Positions 25,472-34,238 of a DNA stretch of 64,000 bases are shown here, one piece after another. Source of the stretch: Enterobacteriaceae bacterium RIT691 (lineage in GTDB: Bacteria > Pseudomonadota > Gammaproteobacteria > Enterobacterales > Enterobacteriaceae); the NCBI GenBank assembly GCA_009668205.1, contig WJYM01000005.1, forward strand, positions 277,366-341,365. Reading direction: 5' to 3'. Position numbers and translations under genes: made by a program. The stretch's first letter is position 1. Each line of letters begins with the position of its first letter. The notes beneath the pieces were generated by a model. The model worked only from the letters and a program-made list of their open reading frames with translations. It was not told where the DNA came from and searched no databases.

Positions 25472-25489
25472 AGCTAATTCGAATTAGCT
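25472..25489 (+). promoter_or_regulatory. Operator copy 2 (ABC transporter side)
   Basis: AGCTAATTCGAATTAGCT is a perfect 18-bp palindrome starting about 5 bp downstream of the inferred rightward TSS (about 25467) and 35 bp upstream of the first ABC gene. This is a typical repressor position. Confidence 0.75.
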
Positions 25490-25524
25490 AAAAAGTGATT
25501 GCGATAAAACCCGGAGAAAACCTA

Positions 25525-27027
25525 ATGATGTCAGAGACTTTCTTGCAGATGAGCAACATCACCAAGCGTTTTCCCGGTGTGTTGGCGCTCCGCAACGTCA
25601 GTTTTAACCTGCGGCCCGGTGAAGTGCATGCGCTGTTAGGGGAGAACGGCGCCGGAAAATCGACGCTGATGAAAATCCTCTCCGGCGTCTACCAGCCCGA
25701 TGAAGGCGAGATTGTTTTCGAAAATAATAAGGTGACGTTCAGCGATCCGCTCAGTGCACAGCACGCCGGGATCACCATTATTCATCAGGAATTCAATCTG
25801 TTTCCTGACCTGACGGTTGAAGAAAATATCTATATCGGCCGCGAGTTTCGTAAGAACACGGGCTGGCGGCTGGATGAGAAAAGCCAACGCCGGGCGGTTA
25901 TCGATATTCTGGCGCAGCTCAATCTTTCGATTTCACCGCAAACCCGGGTGTCGGATTTAACCGTTGCTCAGCAGCAGATGGTGGAAATTGCCAAGGCCAT
26001 TTCTGTGAACGCCAAAGTCCTGATCATGGATGAACCCACGGCAGCGCTGACCGAGAGTGAAATCGAAAGCCTGTTTAAGGTCACGCGTCTGCTCAAATCA
26101 CGCGGCACCGGCATTGTGTATATCTCGCACCGCCTGGAAGAGTTAGCGTTGATTGCCGACCGGGCCACGGTGATGCGCGACGGCCAGTTTATTGCCACCG
26201 TCGATTATGAAACGGTGCAGATAAGCGAGCTTATCGCCATGATGGTGGGGCGCGATCTGGGGAATATTTACCCTAAACGCCCGCCACAAACCGAGAAAGT
26301 CCCGGTGCTGGAAGTGAAAAACTTGCAGCGCAAAGAGGTGCTTAATGACATCAGTTTCACGCTGCATCGTGGCGAAATTCTTGGCCTCGCCGGGCTGATG
26401 GGCGCCGGACGGACTGAACTGGCCCGTGCGATTTTTGGCGCGGACCCGATTGATGGCGGCACCTTAACGCTCAACGGCAAAACCATCGTGATTAAAGACG
26501 TCGCCGATGCCATTCGTCAGGGCATCAGCTATCTCACGGAAGACCGTAAAAAAGAGGGGCTGGCGCTCGGGCTGTCGGTAGAAGAGAACATCATGCTCGG
26601 CAACTACCCCGAATTCAGCAGCCGTTTTGGCAACGTGGATGAGAAGTCCTGCGAGAAAACCAGCAGCGAATTAGTCAAAGCCCTGCGTATCAAAACGCCA
26701 CACCTGCAACAGGCCGCGCTGAACCTCAGCGGCGGCAATCAACAAAAAATCATTATTGCCCGCTGGGTCTGCAAAGACACCGACATCCTGATTTTTGATG
26801 AACCGACCCGCGGCATCGACGTCGGCGCGAAGCTGGAAATTTACGAGTTAATGAACCGGCTGGTCGCTAAAGGCAAATCCATCATCATGATTTCGTCTGA
26901 ACTTCCGGAAGTCTTGGGCATGTGCGACCGCATTCTGGTCATGCGCGGTGGCCGAATTACCGGTGAAGTTCAGGCACCAGGCGCCACCCAGGAAAAAATC
27001 ATGCAATACGCGACGCTGGAGGATTAA
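25525..27027 (+). CDS. Sugar ABC transporter, double ATPase subunit (RbsA family)
   Basis: A 500-residue fused ATPase with two ABC halves, as in RbsA/XylG/AraG. Half one has Walker A LLGENGAGKSTLMK (about 38-51), a degenerate signature LTVAQQQMVEIAKA and Walker B VLIMDEPTAAL. Half two (from about residue 250) has a degenerate Walker A GLMGAGRTEL and a good signature LSGGNQQKIIIARW with ILIFDEPTRG. This asymmetry is normal for the family. The ATG at 25525 follows CCGGAG by 8 bases; an upstream ATG (25495) overlaps nothing useful. Context suggests L-fucose and/or D-arabinose uptake. The exact substrate is inferred. Confidence 0.9.
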   Translation: MMSETFLQMSNITKRFPGVLALRNVSFNLRPGEVHALLGENGAGKSTLMKILSGVYQPDEGEIVFENNKVTFSDPLSAQHAGITIIHQEFNLFPDLTVEENIYIGREFRKNTGWRLDEKSQRRAVIDILAQLNLSISPQTRVSDLTVAQQQMVEIAKAISVNAKVLIMDEPTAALTESEIESLFKVTRLLKSRGTGIVYISHRLEELALIADRATVMRDGQFIATVDYETVQISELIAMMVGRDLGNIYPKRPPQTEKVPVLEVKNLQRKEVLNDISFTLHRGEILGLAGLMGAGRTELARAIFGADPIDGGTLTLNGKTIVIKDVADAIRQGISYLTEDRKKEGLALGLSVEENIMLGNYPEFSSRFGNVDEKSCEKTSSELVKALRIKTPHLQQAALNLSGGNQQKIIIARWVCKDTDILIFDEPTRGIDVGAKLEIYELMNRLVAKGKSIIMISSELPEVLGMCDRILVMRGGRITGEVQAPGATQEKIMQYATLED

Positions 27028-27029
27028 CC

Positions 27030-28013
27030 ATGAGCATCACTGTCACCCCTGCAAAAAGTGAGCAGCACAAAATGAAAGTGAATAAAGCCCTGCTGATGCG
27101 TCTGGCGCCGCTGTTCAGCCTGATCCTGCTGGTGCTTTTCTTCAGCTTCAGCTCACCGTTCTTCTTTAATACCGAAAACCTGATGACCATCGCCCTGCAG
27201 ACCTCGGTGATTGGCATTATGGCTATCGGCGTGACGTTTGTGATTATCACCGCCGGTATCGACCTGTCGCTCGGCTCGGTGGTGGCCTTTTCCGGCGTGG
27301 TCGTGGGTATCTGCGCGGGCTTCGGCTTGCCGCTGCCGTTGTGCGTGCTGGCTGGCGTGTTGGCCGGTGGCCTTTGTGGCTACGTCAACGCGTTCCTGGT
27401 CACACGTGCGGCCATTCCGCCTTTTATTGCCACGCTGGGGCTGATGATGTCGGTACGCGGCATCAACATGGTGATGACCGACGGGCGCGCCATTTATTTC
27501 TCTGAATACCCGATGTTCAAAATGCTGGCGCAGGGTCGCCTGTTTGATGTTCTGCCTTACCCGGTGTTCTATCTGGTGATTGTGGCGCTGTTCTCCGCGT
27601 ACATCCTGAAAAAAACCGTCATTGGTCGCTACGTCTACGCCGTGGGCAGCAATGAAACGGCGGCACACCTTTCCGGTATCAAAGTCCGTCGGGTCAAAAT
27701 CTTTGTTTACGCCTTCTGCGGTCTGCTGACCGGTATCGCAGGCGTGATCCTCGCCTCGCGCCTCAATTCCGGCCAGCCGACCGTCGGTGTGGGTTATGAA
27801 CTGGAAGCGATCGCCGCGGTGGTCATTGGTGGCACCAGCCTGATGGGCGGCATCGGCACCATCGGCGGCACCATCATCGGCGCTTTCATCATGAGCGTGC
27901 TGAAAAACGGCCTCAACCTGATGGGCGTCTCGCAGTTCTGGCAGATGGTGGCGATGGGCGTGGTGGTTATTGCTGCGGTTTATCTCGACACATTGCGTAA
28001 AAAAATGCGTTAA
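27030..28013 (+). CDS. Sugar ABC transporter permease (RbsC family)
   Basis: A 327-residue inner-membrane permease with eight to ten hydrophobic helices and the RbsC-type motif ITAGIDLSLGSVVAFSGV (about residues 73-90). The late cytoplasmic loop NETAAHLSGIKVRRVKIFVYAFCG (about 209-232), which docks with the ATPase, and the AAVVIGGTSLMGGIGTIGGTIIGA segment (about 264-287) are also present. It starts 2 bp after the ATPase stop with GGAGG upstream, so the two genes are translationally linked. Confidence 0.92.
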   Translation: MSITVTPAKSEQHKMKVNKALLMRLAPLFSLILLVLFFSFSSPFFFNTENLMTIALQTSVIGIMAIGVTFVIITAGIDLSLGSVVAFSGVVVGICAGFGLPLPLCVLAGVLAGGLCGYVNAFLVTRAAIPPFIATLGLMMSVRGINMVMTDGRAIYFSEYPMFKMLAQGRLFDVLPYPVFYLVIVALFSAYILKKTVIGRYVYAVGSNETAAHLSGIKVRRVKIFVYAFCGLLTGIAGVILASRLNSGQPTVGVGYELEAIAAVVIGGTSLMGGIGTIGGTIIGAFIMSVLKNGLNLMGVSQFWQMVAMGVVVIAAVYLDTLRKKMR

Positions 28014-28018
28014 AACAG

Positions 28019-28038
28019 CGTCCGGCGTTGCTGTCGGA
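28019..28038 (+). other. Small intercistronic hairpin before the binding-protein gene
   Basis: GTCCG pairs with CGGAC across a 10-base loop in the 78-bp gap between the permease and the binding-protein gene. Such stems often protect the highly expressed binding-protein mRNA; there is no T-run. Confidence 0.35.
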
Positions 28039-28091
28039 CACCCTTACCTACCCTGACGTATAGGGTTCTTCCCTCAGTACGGAGTACAAAA

Positions 28092-29042
28092 ATGAAAACC
28101 AGGCAATTTCTGTATGCACTCTCTCTCGTCGCGGTGATGACCAGCAGCGCACTGGCAAAAGATTACACCCTGCCGGTGGTCAGTAAAGGCTTCCAGCATG
28201 AATTCTGGCAGACCGTCAAAATGGGAACCGAAGCTGCGGCGAAAGAGCTGGGCGATAAAACCAGCTACGTTGGCCCGGCGGATGAAACGCAGATTGCGGA
28301 ACAGATCCAGTTGGTGGAAAACACCATGGCGCAGAAGCCGAATGGCCTGCTGCTGGCGGCACTCGACGCGAATGCGTTGGCTCCGCTGGTTGAAACCGCG
28401 AACAGCCGTGGCATTAAAGTCGTGACGTTTGACTCCGGCGTGGAATCCGACATTCCGGCAAGCTTCGTCGCCACCAACAACCGCAAAGCCGGGGCACAGG
28501 CTGCCGATGCGCTGGCTGAACAGGTGGGCGGGAAAGGCAAAGTCGGGATTATTGCGCACGTCGCCGGGACCACGTCAGCCATCGAACGTTCCGAAGGTTT
28601 TTCCGCGGAAATGAAAGCGAAGTACCCTAATATTCAGGTACTGCCGGTGCAATACAGCGATGGCGATCCGCAAAAAGCGATGGATAAGACAATCGATATG
28701 GTGCAGGCCAACCCGGACCTGGCGGGGATTTACGCCACCAATGAAGGGGCTACACTGGGTGTGGCGAACGCCATCGACAGCCAGAGCCTGAAGGGCAAAG
28801 TGAAAGTCATCGGCTTTGACAGCACTGAAGCTATCATTGGTTTCCTGAAAAGCGGCGTGATTCAGGGCTTTATGGTGCAGGATGCTTATCAGATTGGTTA
28901 TCAGGGGCTTAAAGCGCTGGATGCGGCCGTAGCGGGTCAAAGCGTGCCGAAGCAAATCGATATTCCGGTGAAATACGTGAACGCGAAAAATATCGATACG
29001 CCTGAAGTCGACAAACTGCTCTATCCGCTGGGCAAAAAATAA
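28092..29042 (+). CDS. Periplasmic sugar-binding protein (type I, RbsB-like)
   Basis: A 316-residue protein with a signal peptide MKTRQFLYALSLVAVMTSSALA cleaved before KDYTLP, then a type I periplasmic-binding-protein fold. Typical segments are VVSKGFQHEFWQTVKMGTEAAAKELG, DETQIAEQIQLVENTMAQKPNGLLLAALD, VVTFDSGV, NNRKAGAQAADAL and YATNEGATLGVANAI. It delivers the sugar to the permease. Third gene of the transporter operon; the GGAG at 28081-28084 serves as ribosome binding site. The ligand cannot be read from sequence; fucose or D-arabinose is inferred from neighbours. Confidence 0.9.
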   Translation: MKTRQFLYALSLVAVMTSSALAKDYTLPVVSKGFQHEFWQTVKMGTEAAAKELGDKTSYVGPADETQIAEQIQLVENTMAQKPNGLLLAALDANALAPLVETANSRGIKVVTFDSGVESDIPASFVATNNRKAGAQAADALAEQVGGKGKVGIIAHVAGTTSAIERSEGFSAEMKAKYPNIQVLPVQYSDGDPQKAMDKTIDMVQANPDLAGIYATNEGATLGVANAIDSQSLKGKVKVIGFDSTEAIIGFLKSGVIQGFMVQDAYQIGYQGLKALDAAVAGQSVPKQIDIPVKYVNAKNIDTPEVDKLLYPLGKK

Positions 29043-29106
29043 AACAGACAGATGACAAACCTCCAGCGAATGAGGATTTGCCCTATGTCGCCGAACAAAA
29101 AATAAG

Positions 29107-29128
29107 GAAAATCAATTTATTGATTTTC
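29107..29128 (+). other. Perfect AT-rich hairpin after the binding-protein gene
   Basis: GAAAATCAAT-TT-ATTGATTTTC, a 10-bp perfect stem with a 2-base loop, 65 bp after the binding-protein stop. Confidence 0.5.
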
Positions 29129-29139
29129 GGCTGATAACC

Positions 29140-29175
29140 ACAAAGAAGGAAAAACCACGTTTTTTCCTTCTTTGT
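29140..29175 (+). terminator. Strong hairpin between binding-protein and kinase genes
   Basis: A perfect 15-bp stem ACAAAGAAGGAAAAA/TTTTTCCTTCTTTGT with loop CCACGT (29155-29160), 29 bp before the kinase start. It lacks a separate T-run after the stem, so it may act as a transcript 3' end, an RNase barrier or an attenuator lowering expression of the distal genes. Confidence 0.55.
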
Positions 29176-29204
29176 CAGCCACTAATCCCCGTTGAGGAAT
29201 GAAG

Positions 29205-30800
29205 ATGACTAGCAGCTATTTTGTGGGTGTGGATGTCGGCTCAGGCAGCGTTCGGGCTGGAATATACGACCGTCAGGGCAAGCGCCTGGCTTTCGCCACC
29301 CGCCCGCTGTCTCAGTTTCGTCCCGGCGGGGAACGCGTGGAGCAGTCGTCCGCTGAAATCTGGCGACATGCCTGCGAGGCCGTGCGTGAAAGCGTCTCGC
29401 TTGCCAGTATCGACGCGGCCCTCGTTTGCGCCATCGGCTTCGATGCCACCTGTTCACTGGTGGCTATCGATGCCCAGGGAAAAGGGCTGTCGGTCTCGCC
29501 TGACGGCAGCCCTGACCACGATATCATCATGTGGATGGATCATCGCGCCGATGATGAAACCCGTCTGCTCAATCGTACCGGCGACCCGGCGCTGCGCTAT
29601 GTCGGCGGTGAAATCAGTATCGAAATGGAGCTGCCAAAAGTCCTTTGGCTCAAGCATCACCATCCGCAAACCTGGGAGCAGGCACACCGCTTTTTCGACC
29701 TGGCCGATTTTATGGTCTGGAAAGCCACCGGCGAGGATGTCGCCAGCCTGTGCACCCTCACCTGCAAATGGAACTATCTGGCACACGAAAACCGTTTTAG
29801 CGACTCGTTGCTAGCGGCGGTTGGGCTTACGCCGCTGCTGGATAAAGTGCCTACTCGCATTCTTCCACCGGGTACTCGCGCCGGGCAATTAACGCCACAG
29901 GCTGCTGAGGAACTGGGTCTGTCGACAGACGTGGTTGTCGCCACAGGGATGATTGATGCCCACGCAGGCGGCGTGGCGCTGACGGCTGCAAATCCTTCTG
30001 GCACCGTTGCCCTGATAAGCGGTACGTCAAACTGCCACATGATCAGCCATCCTCAACCGCTGATGACACCCGGCGTCTGGGGCCCATACTGGTCAGCCAT
30101 GCTGCCGGATTTTTGGTTAACCGAAGGCGGACAAAGCGCGGCAGGCGCGCTGGTCGACTGGACGCTGAAAGCGCATTACCCCAGCGCAGAGTTGTTCGCC
30201 AAAGCCAACGCGCGAGGTTGCCATCCTGTCGAACTCATCAATGAGTGGGTCGCGGCACTGGAAGCCGCAGAAAAAGAGCCCACGCAAAATCTGCATGTGC
30301 TTGCCGATCATCACGGTAATCGTTCGCCACGCGCACGACCGGACGCCCGCGGTACGGTTTGCGGGCTGACACTTGAGCAAGGTGAAAGCGCCCTCGCCCG
30401 GCTTTATCTGGCCACACTTCAGGCCATCGCCTACGGCACGCGCCATATTCTCGACGTGATGCGCGAAAACGGGCATACCGTGGAACGCATCGCGCTGTGC
30501 GGCGGTGCCAGCCATAATCCTTTGTGGCTGCGAGAGTATGCCGATGTCACCGGGTGCGATATCCAGCTCATGGCGGAAGAAGATGCCGTCACACTGGGTG
30601 CCGCCATTACCGGCGCGGTCGCCAGCGGTACGTATCCAGACATGTCCGCCGCCGCAAGTGCCATGGTTCAACCAGGGCAATCCATCCTGGCGAACCCGGC
30701 GCGCCGGGCGTTTCATCAACGCAAATATCAGGTGTATCTGACCCTTTGGGATCACCAACAGCAGCTTAACCACCTGATGAATAACGACTATGATGCCTAA
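29205..30800 (+). CDS. FGGY-family carbohydrate kinase, probable D-ribulokinase type
   Basis: A 531-residue FGGY kinase distinct from FucK. The N-terminal phosphate loop is GVDVGSGSVRAGIYD (about 8-22). The segment HDIIMWMDHRADDE (about 105-118), the stretch VGGEISIEMELPKVLWLK and FFDLADFMVWKATG, and the catalytic GMIDAHAGG recall the FGGY/YDR109C D-ribulokinase branch that includes the human FGGY protein. The C-terminal ATP site is CGGASHNPLWLREYADVTG. If so, it would make D-ribulose-5-phosphate from D-ribulose formed by FucI from D-arabinose. The ATG at 29205 has GAGG at 7 bases; the ATG at 29199 is too close. Family membership is confident, substrate is inference. Confidence 0.85.
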   Translation: MTSSYFVGVDVGSGSVRAGIYDRQGKRLAFATRPLSQFRPGGERVEQSSAEIWRHACEAVRESVSLASIDAALVCAIGFDATCSLVAIDAQGKGLSVSPDGSPDHDIIMWMDHRADDETRLLNRTGDPALRYVGGEISIEMELPKVLWLKHHHPQTWEQAHRFFDLADFMVWKATGEDVASLCTLTCKWNYLAHENRFSDSLLAAVGLTPLLDKVPTRILPPGTRAGQLTPQAAEELGLSTDVVVATGMIDAHAGGVALTAANPSGTVALISGTSNCHMISHPQPLMTPGVWGPYWSAMLPDFWLTEGGQSAAGALVDWTLKAHYPSAELFAKANARGCHPVELINEWVAALEAAEKEPTQNLHVLADHHGNRSPRARPDARGTVCGLTLEQGESALARLYLATLQAIAYGTRHILDVMRENGHTVERIALCGGASHNPLWLREYADVTGCDIQLMAEEDAVTLGAAITGAVASGTYPDMSAAASAMVQPGQSILANPARRAFHQRKYQVYLTLWDHQQQLNHLMNNDYDA

Positions 30801-30854
30801 TCCTTCTATGATGTCGGATATGTTTTTCTTTATGGAAGCCTGCGGAGCTCAGTG

Positions 30855-31853
30855 ATGGCTAAAACAGTGGAACAAATTGCCAACGACCTTAACCTGTCGG
30901 TGACCACCGTCCGGTTGGTGTTGGGCGGGAAAGCGGAACAGTACCGGATCAGCGTGAAAACCCAGAGCCGGATAAACCAGCACGTGGAGCGCTACGGCTA
31001 CGTGCTCAATCATTCCGCCCGCAGCCTGAAGCTGAACAAAACCGAGACGCTGGGCCTCATCGTGCCGAACATTTCCAACGTGTTCTTCGCTACGCTTGCC
31101 GAAAAGCTGGAGCTGCGCTGTCGCCGTTCGGGGTATCAGCTAACCATCAGCTGTACCTATAACGATGTTGATTACGAGAACAAGCTGGTGCAGTCGCTGA
31201 TTGCCCGTAATCTCGACGGGCTGTTTATTGTTCCGACCTCACTGGAAAACCAGCAGCATCATCTGCGGCTGGTGAAAAAGCCGCTGGTGCTGCTGGACCG
31301 CGATTTTAAATTTACCGATAACGCGCTGGTCGAAAGTCATAACGCTGAAGGCGGGCAGAAACTCACCGAAGCGCTACTGGCTGCGGGCAAATCGCCGCTG
31401 TGGTTCCTGGTGGGCGATGCCGAACTGCCGAGCATCAGCGATCGTCTGACAGGCTATCTGACTGCGTTGAAAAAACACGGTATTGATCATCAGGACTGGG
31501 TGCAGCGCGGGGCGGAAAATACCCCGGAAGGCGGCCATCACATCATGACTCAGCTGCTGGATACCCATTCTGCGCCTGACGCTTTTATTGCCTCGTCGTT
31601 GCCGGTTCTGGAAGGCGCGATTGAAGCGCTTCGCGACAAATTCGGTGAAGTGCCGCCTGACATCAACATCGGCACCTTCGATGAACACCCCATGCTGGGG
31701 TTTCTGGCGAATAACGTCTGGTCGATGCAACAGGATGAACATACCTGGGCCGAAAAGGCGTTCGAGATTATGCAGCGCGCCATCGAGGGCGACCCGGTGA
31801 ATGAAACCGTGAAAGTAAAAATGAAACTGATTAAACGCGCGCGTCGCGCTTAA
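30855..31853 (+). CDS. LacI-family transcriptional regulator
   Basis: A 332-residue repressor-type protein. The N-terminal helix-turn-helix MAKTVEQIANDLNLSVTTVRLVLGG (residues 1-25) and hinge YGYVLNHSARSLKLNKTETLGLIVPNISNVFF (about 46-77) are classical. A periplasmic-binding-protein-like effector domain follows to the end, close in style to Cra/ScrR proteins. The ATG at 30855 has GGAG 8 bases upstream and is preferred over the GTG just before. Its position inside the fuc block and the paired palindromes at 25233 and 25472 suggest it is the local repressor. The inducer could be a fucose or ribulose metabolite. Confidence 0.9.
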   Translation: MAKTVEQIANDLNLSVTTVRLVLGGKAEQYRISVKTQSRINQHVERYGYVLNHSARSLKLNKTETLGLIVPNISNVFFATLAEKLELRCRRSGYQLTISCTYNDVDYENKLVQSLIARNLDGLFIVPTSLENQQHHLRLVKKPLVLLDRDFKFTDNALVESHNAEGGQKLTEALLAAGKSPLWFLVGDAELPSISDRLTGYLTALKKHGIDHQDWVQRGAENTPEGGHHIMTQLLDTHSAPDAFIASSLPVLEGAIEALRDKFGEVPPDINIGTFDEHPMLGFLANNVWSMQQDEHTWAEKAFEIMQRAIEGDPVNETVKVKMKLIKRARRA

Positions 31854-31940
31854 CGTTAATTACGCCTGTTATGCCGTTGTCTGGAGAGGCCTGCGTTTCT
31901 CCAGTGGCTTCCTTTTGCCTCGCGTCACCCGGAGAAAGAA

Positions 31941-32588
31941 ATGGAACGATCACAACTGTCACGCGAAATTATTGAAACCTGTCTGGAAATGACCCGCCTT
32001 GGCCTGAATCAGGGCACGGCGGGCAACATCAGCGCCCGATACGATAACGGCATGCTGATTACGCCCACCGGCATTCCTTATGAAAAACTCACCGAAAACC
32101 ACATTGTGTATGTCGATGCACAAGGTCGTCACGAAGAGGGCAAACTGCCCTCCAGCGAATGGCGCTTCCATCAGGCGGTTTATCTGACTCGCCCGGAAGC
32201 AAATGCCGTGGTGCACAATCACGCCATTCACTGCACCGCCGTGTCGATTCTGAACCGCCCTATTCCGGCCATTCACTATATGATTGCCGCGGCCGGAGGC
32301 AATTCCATTCCCTGCGCGCCCTATGCGACTTTCGGCTCTAAAGCACTGTCAGAGCACGTTGCCGTTGCGATGCGTAACCGCAAAGCGACGCTGCTTCAGC
32401 ATCATGGGCTGATCGCCTGTGAACAGAATCTGGAAAAAGCGCTGTGGCTGGCGCAGGAAGTGGAGGTGCTGGCGAAGCTGTATCTGGCGACGTTAGCGGT
32501 TACTGAGCATGTGCCCGTACTGCCCGATGAAGAGATAGCCGTCGTGCTGGAGAAATTTAAGAGCTACGGATTGCGCATTGAGGAATAA
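31941..32588 (+). CDS. fucA: L-fuculose-1-phosphate aldolase FucA
   Basis: FucA is a Zn-dependent class II aldolase that splits L-fuculose-1-phosphate into DHAP and L-lactaldehyde. It also splits D-ribulose-1-phosphate into DHAP and glycolaldehyde. The 215-residue protein is very close to E. coli FucA throughout. It has the substrate region NQGTAGNISARY (about 23-34), the catalytic Glu in PSSEWRFH (about 70-77), Zn ligands in VVHNHAIHC (about 90-98) and LQHHGLIAC (about 152-160). It is last of the rightward operon, 87 bp after the regulator, with GGAG before the ATG. Confidence 0.97.
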   Translation: MERSQLSREIIETCLEMTRLGLNQGTAGNISARYDNGMLITPTGIPYEKLTENHIVYVDAQGRHEEGKLPSSEWRFHQAVYLTRPEANAVVHNHAIHCTAVSILNRPIPAIHYMIAAAGGNSIPCAPYATFGSKALSEHVAVAMRNRKATLLQHHGLIACEQNLEKALWLAQEVEVLAKLYLATLAVTEHVPVLPDEEIAVVLEKFKSYGLRIEE

Positions 32589-32612
32589 CAGCAGAAGTAC
32601 GGTACAAAACAA

Positions 32613-32640
32613 ACGGCCCCCGTCAGGAGGCCGCTTTTGT
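32613..32640. terminator. Bidirectional terminator between fucA and the aldehyde dehydrogenase
   Basis: GGCCCCC-GTCA-GGAGGCC with one mismatch, flanked by CTTTTGT on the plus strand and by GTTTGTTTTG on the minus strand, in the 60-bp gap between the two convergent genes. Confidence 0.7.
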
Positions 32641-32648
32641 ATCAGAAC

Positions 32649-34166
32649 TCAGAACAGCCCCAGTGGATCTGTCCCGTAGCTCACCAGGATATTTTTGGTG
32701 TGCTGGTAGGCGTCCAGCGCCATTTTGTGGGTTTCGCGACCTACACCAGACTGCTTGTAACCCCCAAACGCCGCATGTGCCGGGTAGACGTGGTAACAGT
32801 TTGTCCAGACGCGGCCTGCTTTAATGCCTCTTCCCATGCGGTACGCGAGGTTGCTGTCACGGGTCCAGACACCGGCCCCCAGGCCATACTGCGTATCGTT
32901 CGCCAGGGCCAGCGCTTCCGCTTCATCCTTAAAGGTCAGAATGCCGATCACCGGGCCAAAGATCTCCTCCTGGAAGCTGCGCATGGCGTTGGTGCCTTTG
33001 ATCAGCGTCGGCTGAATATAGAAGCCGTTATCCAGATCGTTGACCACCGCCCGATCGCCACCGGTCAGGATTTTCCCGCCCTCTTCGCGAGCAATATTGA
33101 TATAAGACATTATCTTATCGTACTGCTGGCGTGAGGCCTGCGCGCCAATCATGGTGTCGGTATCAAACGGGTCACCGCGGCGAATATTGGCAATTTTCGC
33201 CATCACGCGTTCCATGAACGGCTCATAGATAGACTCATGGATCAGCGCACGTGACGGACAGGTACACACCTCGCCCTGGTTGAAGAAGCCTAACACCAAC
33301 CCCTCAACGGCTTTTTCAATGAACGACTCTTCGGCGTTCATCACGTCGGCAAAGTAGATATTCGGCGATTTTCCGCCCAGTTCTACGGTGCAGGGAATAA
33401 TATTTTCCGCCGCACAGGCCATGATGTGCCGTCCGACCGGCGTTGATCCGGTGAAGGCGATTTTTGCAATGCGCTTGCTGGTCGCCAGCGCCTCACCCGC
33501 TTCACGGCCATACCCCTGAACAATGTTCACCACGCCCGCCGGGAAGAGATCGCCAATGATCCCCATCAGCAACGTGATGCTCAACGGCGTCTGCTCCGCG
33601 GGCTTCAGCACCACGCAGTTCCCCGCTGCCAGCGCCGGAGCCAACTTCCATGCCGCCATCAACAGCGGGAAGTTCCAGGGGATAATTTGCCCCACCACGC
33701 CCAGCGGCTCATAGAAGTGATAGGCCACGGTATTTTCGTCGATCTCCGCCGTACTGCCCTCCTGGGCACGCAAACAACCGGCGAAGTAGCGGAAATGATC
33801 CACCGCCAGGGGAATATCGGCATTCAGGGTTTCACGCACGGGTTTACCGTTGTCCCAGCTTTCGGCAATCGCCAGCATCTCCAGATTTTCGGCAATCCGA
33901 TCCGCGACCTGCAACAGCAGGTTAGAACGATGCTGTGCGGAGGTTTTCCCCCAGGCCGCCGCCGCGCGATGGGCCGCATCCAGCGCCTTATCAATATCCG
34001 CCGCACCGGAACGGGGGAACTTGCCAATATCGCTCCCATCGACGGGGGAGGTATTCATGAAGTACTCGCCGTTAACAGGTTCAACGAACTGACCGTCAAT
34101 GTAGTTGCCGTAGGTGGCCTGCAGGGTAATCAGAGCACCTGGCTTGCCAGGATGTGCATAACGCAT
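32649..34166 (-). CDS. NAD(P)-dependent aldehyde dehydrogenase, AldB/ExaC type
   Basis: A 505-residue aldehyde dehydrogenase close to E. coli AldB. It has the cofactor region [23 protein letters not shown], the general-base Glu in VELGGKSP (about 260-267), the catalytic Cys in [14 protein letters not shown] (about 295-308), and the C-terminal [11 protein letters not shown]. AldB/ExaC enzymes oxidise acetaldehyde, lactaldehyde and similar short aldehydes. The ATG at 34166 follows AGGAG and gives the family length. A sigma-54 promoter lies upstream and the divergent neighbour is a sigma-54 activator. Oxidising L-lactaldehyde from FucA is possible but unproven. Confidence 0.9.
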   Translation of the reverse strand: MRYAHPGKPGALITLQATYGNYIDGQFVEPVNGEYFMNTSPVDGSDIGKFPRSGAADIDKALDAAHRAAAAWGKTSAQHRSNLLLQVADRIAENLEMLAIAESWDNGKPVRETLNADIPLAVDHFRYFAGCLRAQEGSTAEIDENTVAYHFYEPLGVVGQIIPWNFPLLMAAWKLAPALAAGNCVVLKPAEQTPLSITLLMGIIGDLFPAGVVNIVQGYGREAGEALATSKRIAKIAFTGSTPVGRHIMACAAENIIPCTVELGGKSPNIYFADVMNAEESFIEKAVEGLVLGFFNQGEVCTCPSRALIHESIYEPFMERVMAKIANIRRGDPFDTDTMIGAQASRQQYDKIMSYINIAREEGGKILTGGDRAVVNDLDNGFYIQPTLIKGTNAMRSFQEEIFGPVIGILTFKDEAEALALANDTQYGLGAGVWTRDSNLAYRMGRGIKAGRVWTNCYHVYPAHAAFGGYKQSGVGRETHKMALDAYQHTKNILVSYGTDPLGLF

Positions 34167-34238
34167 GGCGAACTCCTTCTGTAGGGTTGAGATACAGCGG
34201 CGTGACTCTGTTGGTCTCGCGCACTGGTGTTCAGCCAA

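Larger units (their letters stand above)
25151..25524. promoter_or_regulatory. Divergent fuc promoter region
   Basis: About 370 bp of AT-rich DNA between fucI and the ABC transporter genes. It carries two copies of an 18-bp operator (25233-25250 and 25472-25489, centres 239 bp apart) and a CRP-like site at 25294-25309. A plausible rightward promoter is TTGGCT (25432-25437), 17-base spacer, TAGCTT (25455-25460). A plausible leftward promoter on the minus strand is TTGAGC, then TAAGCT (25247-25252, 18-base spacer). Both are far from consensus, as expected for activator-dependent promoters. Confidence 0.7.
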
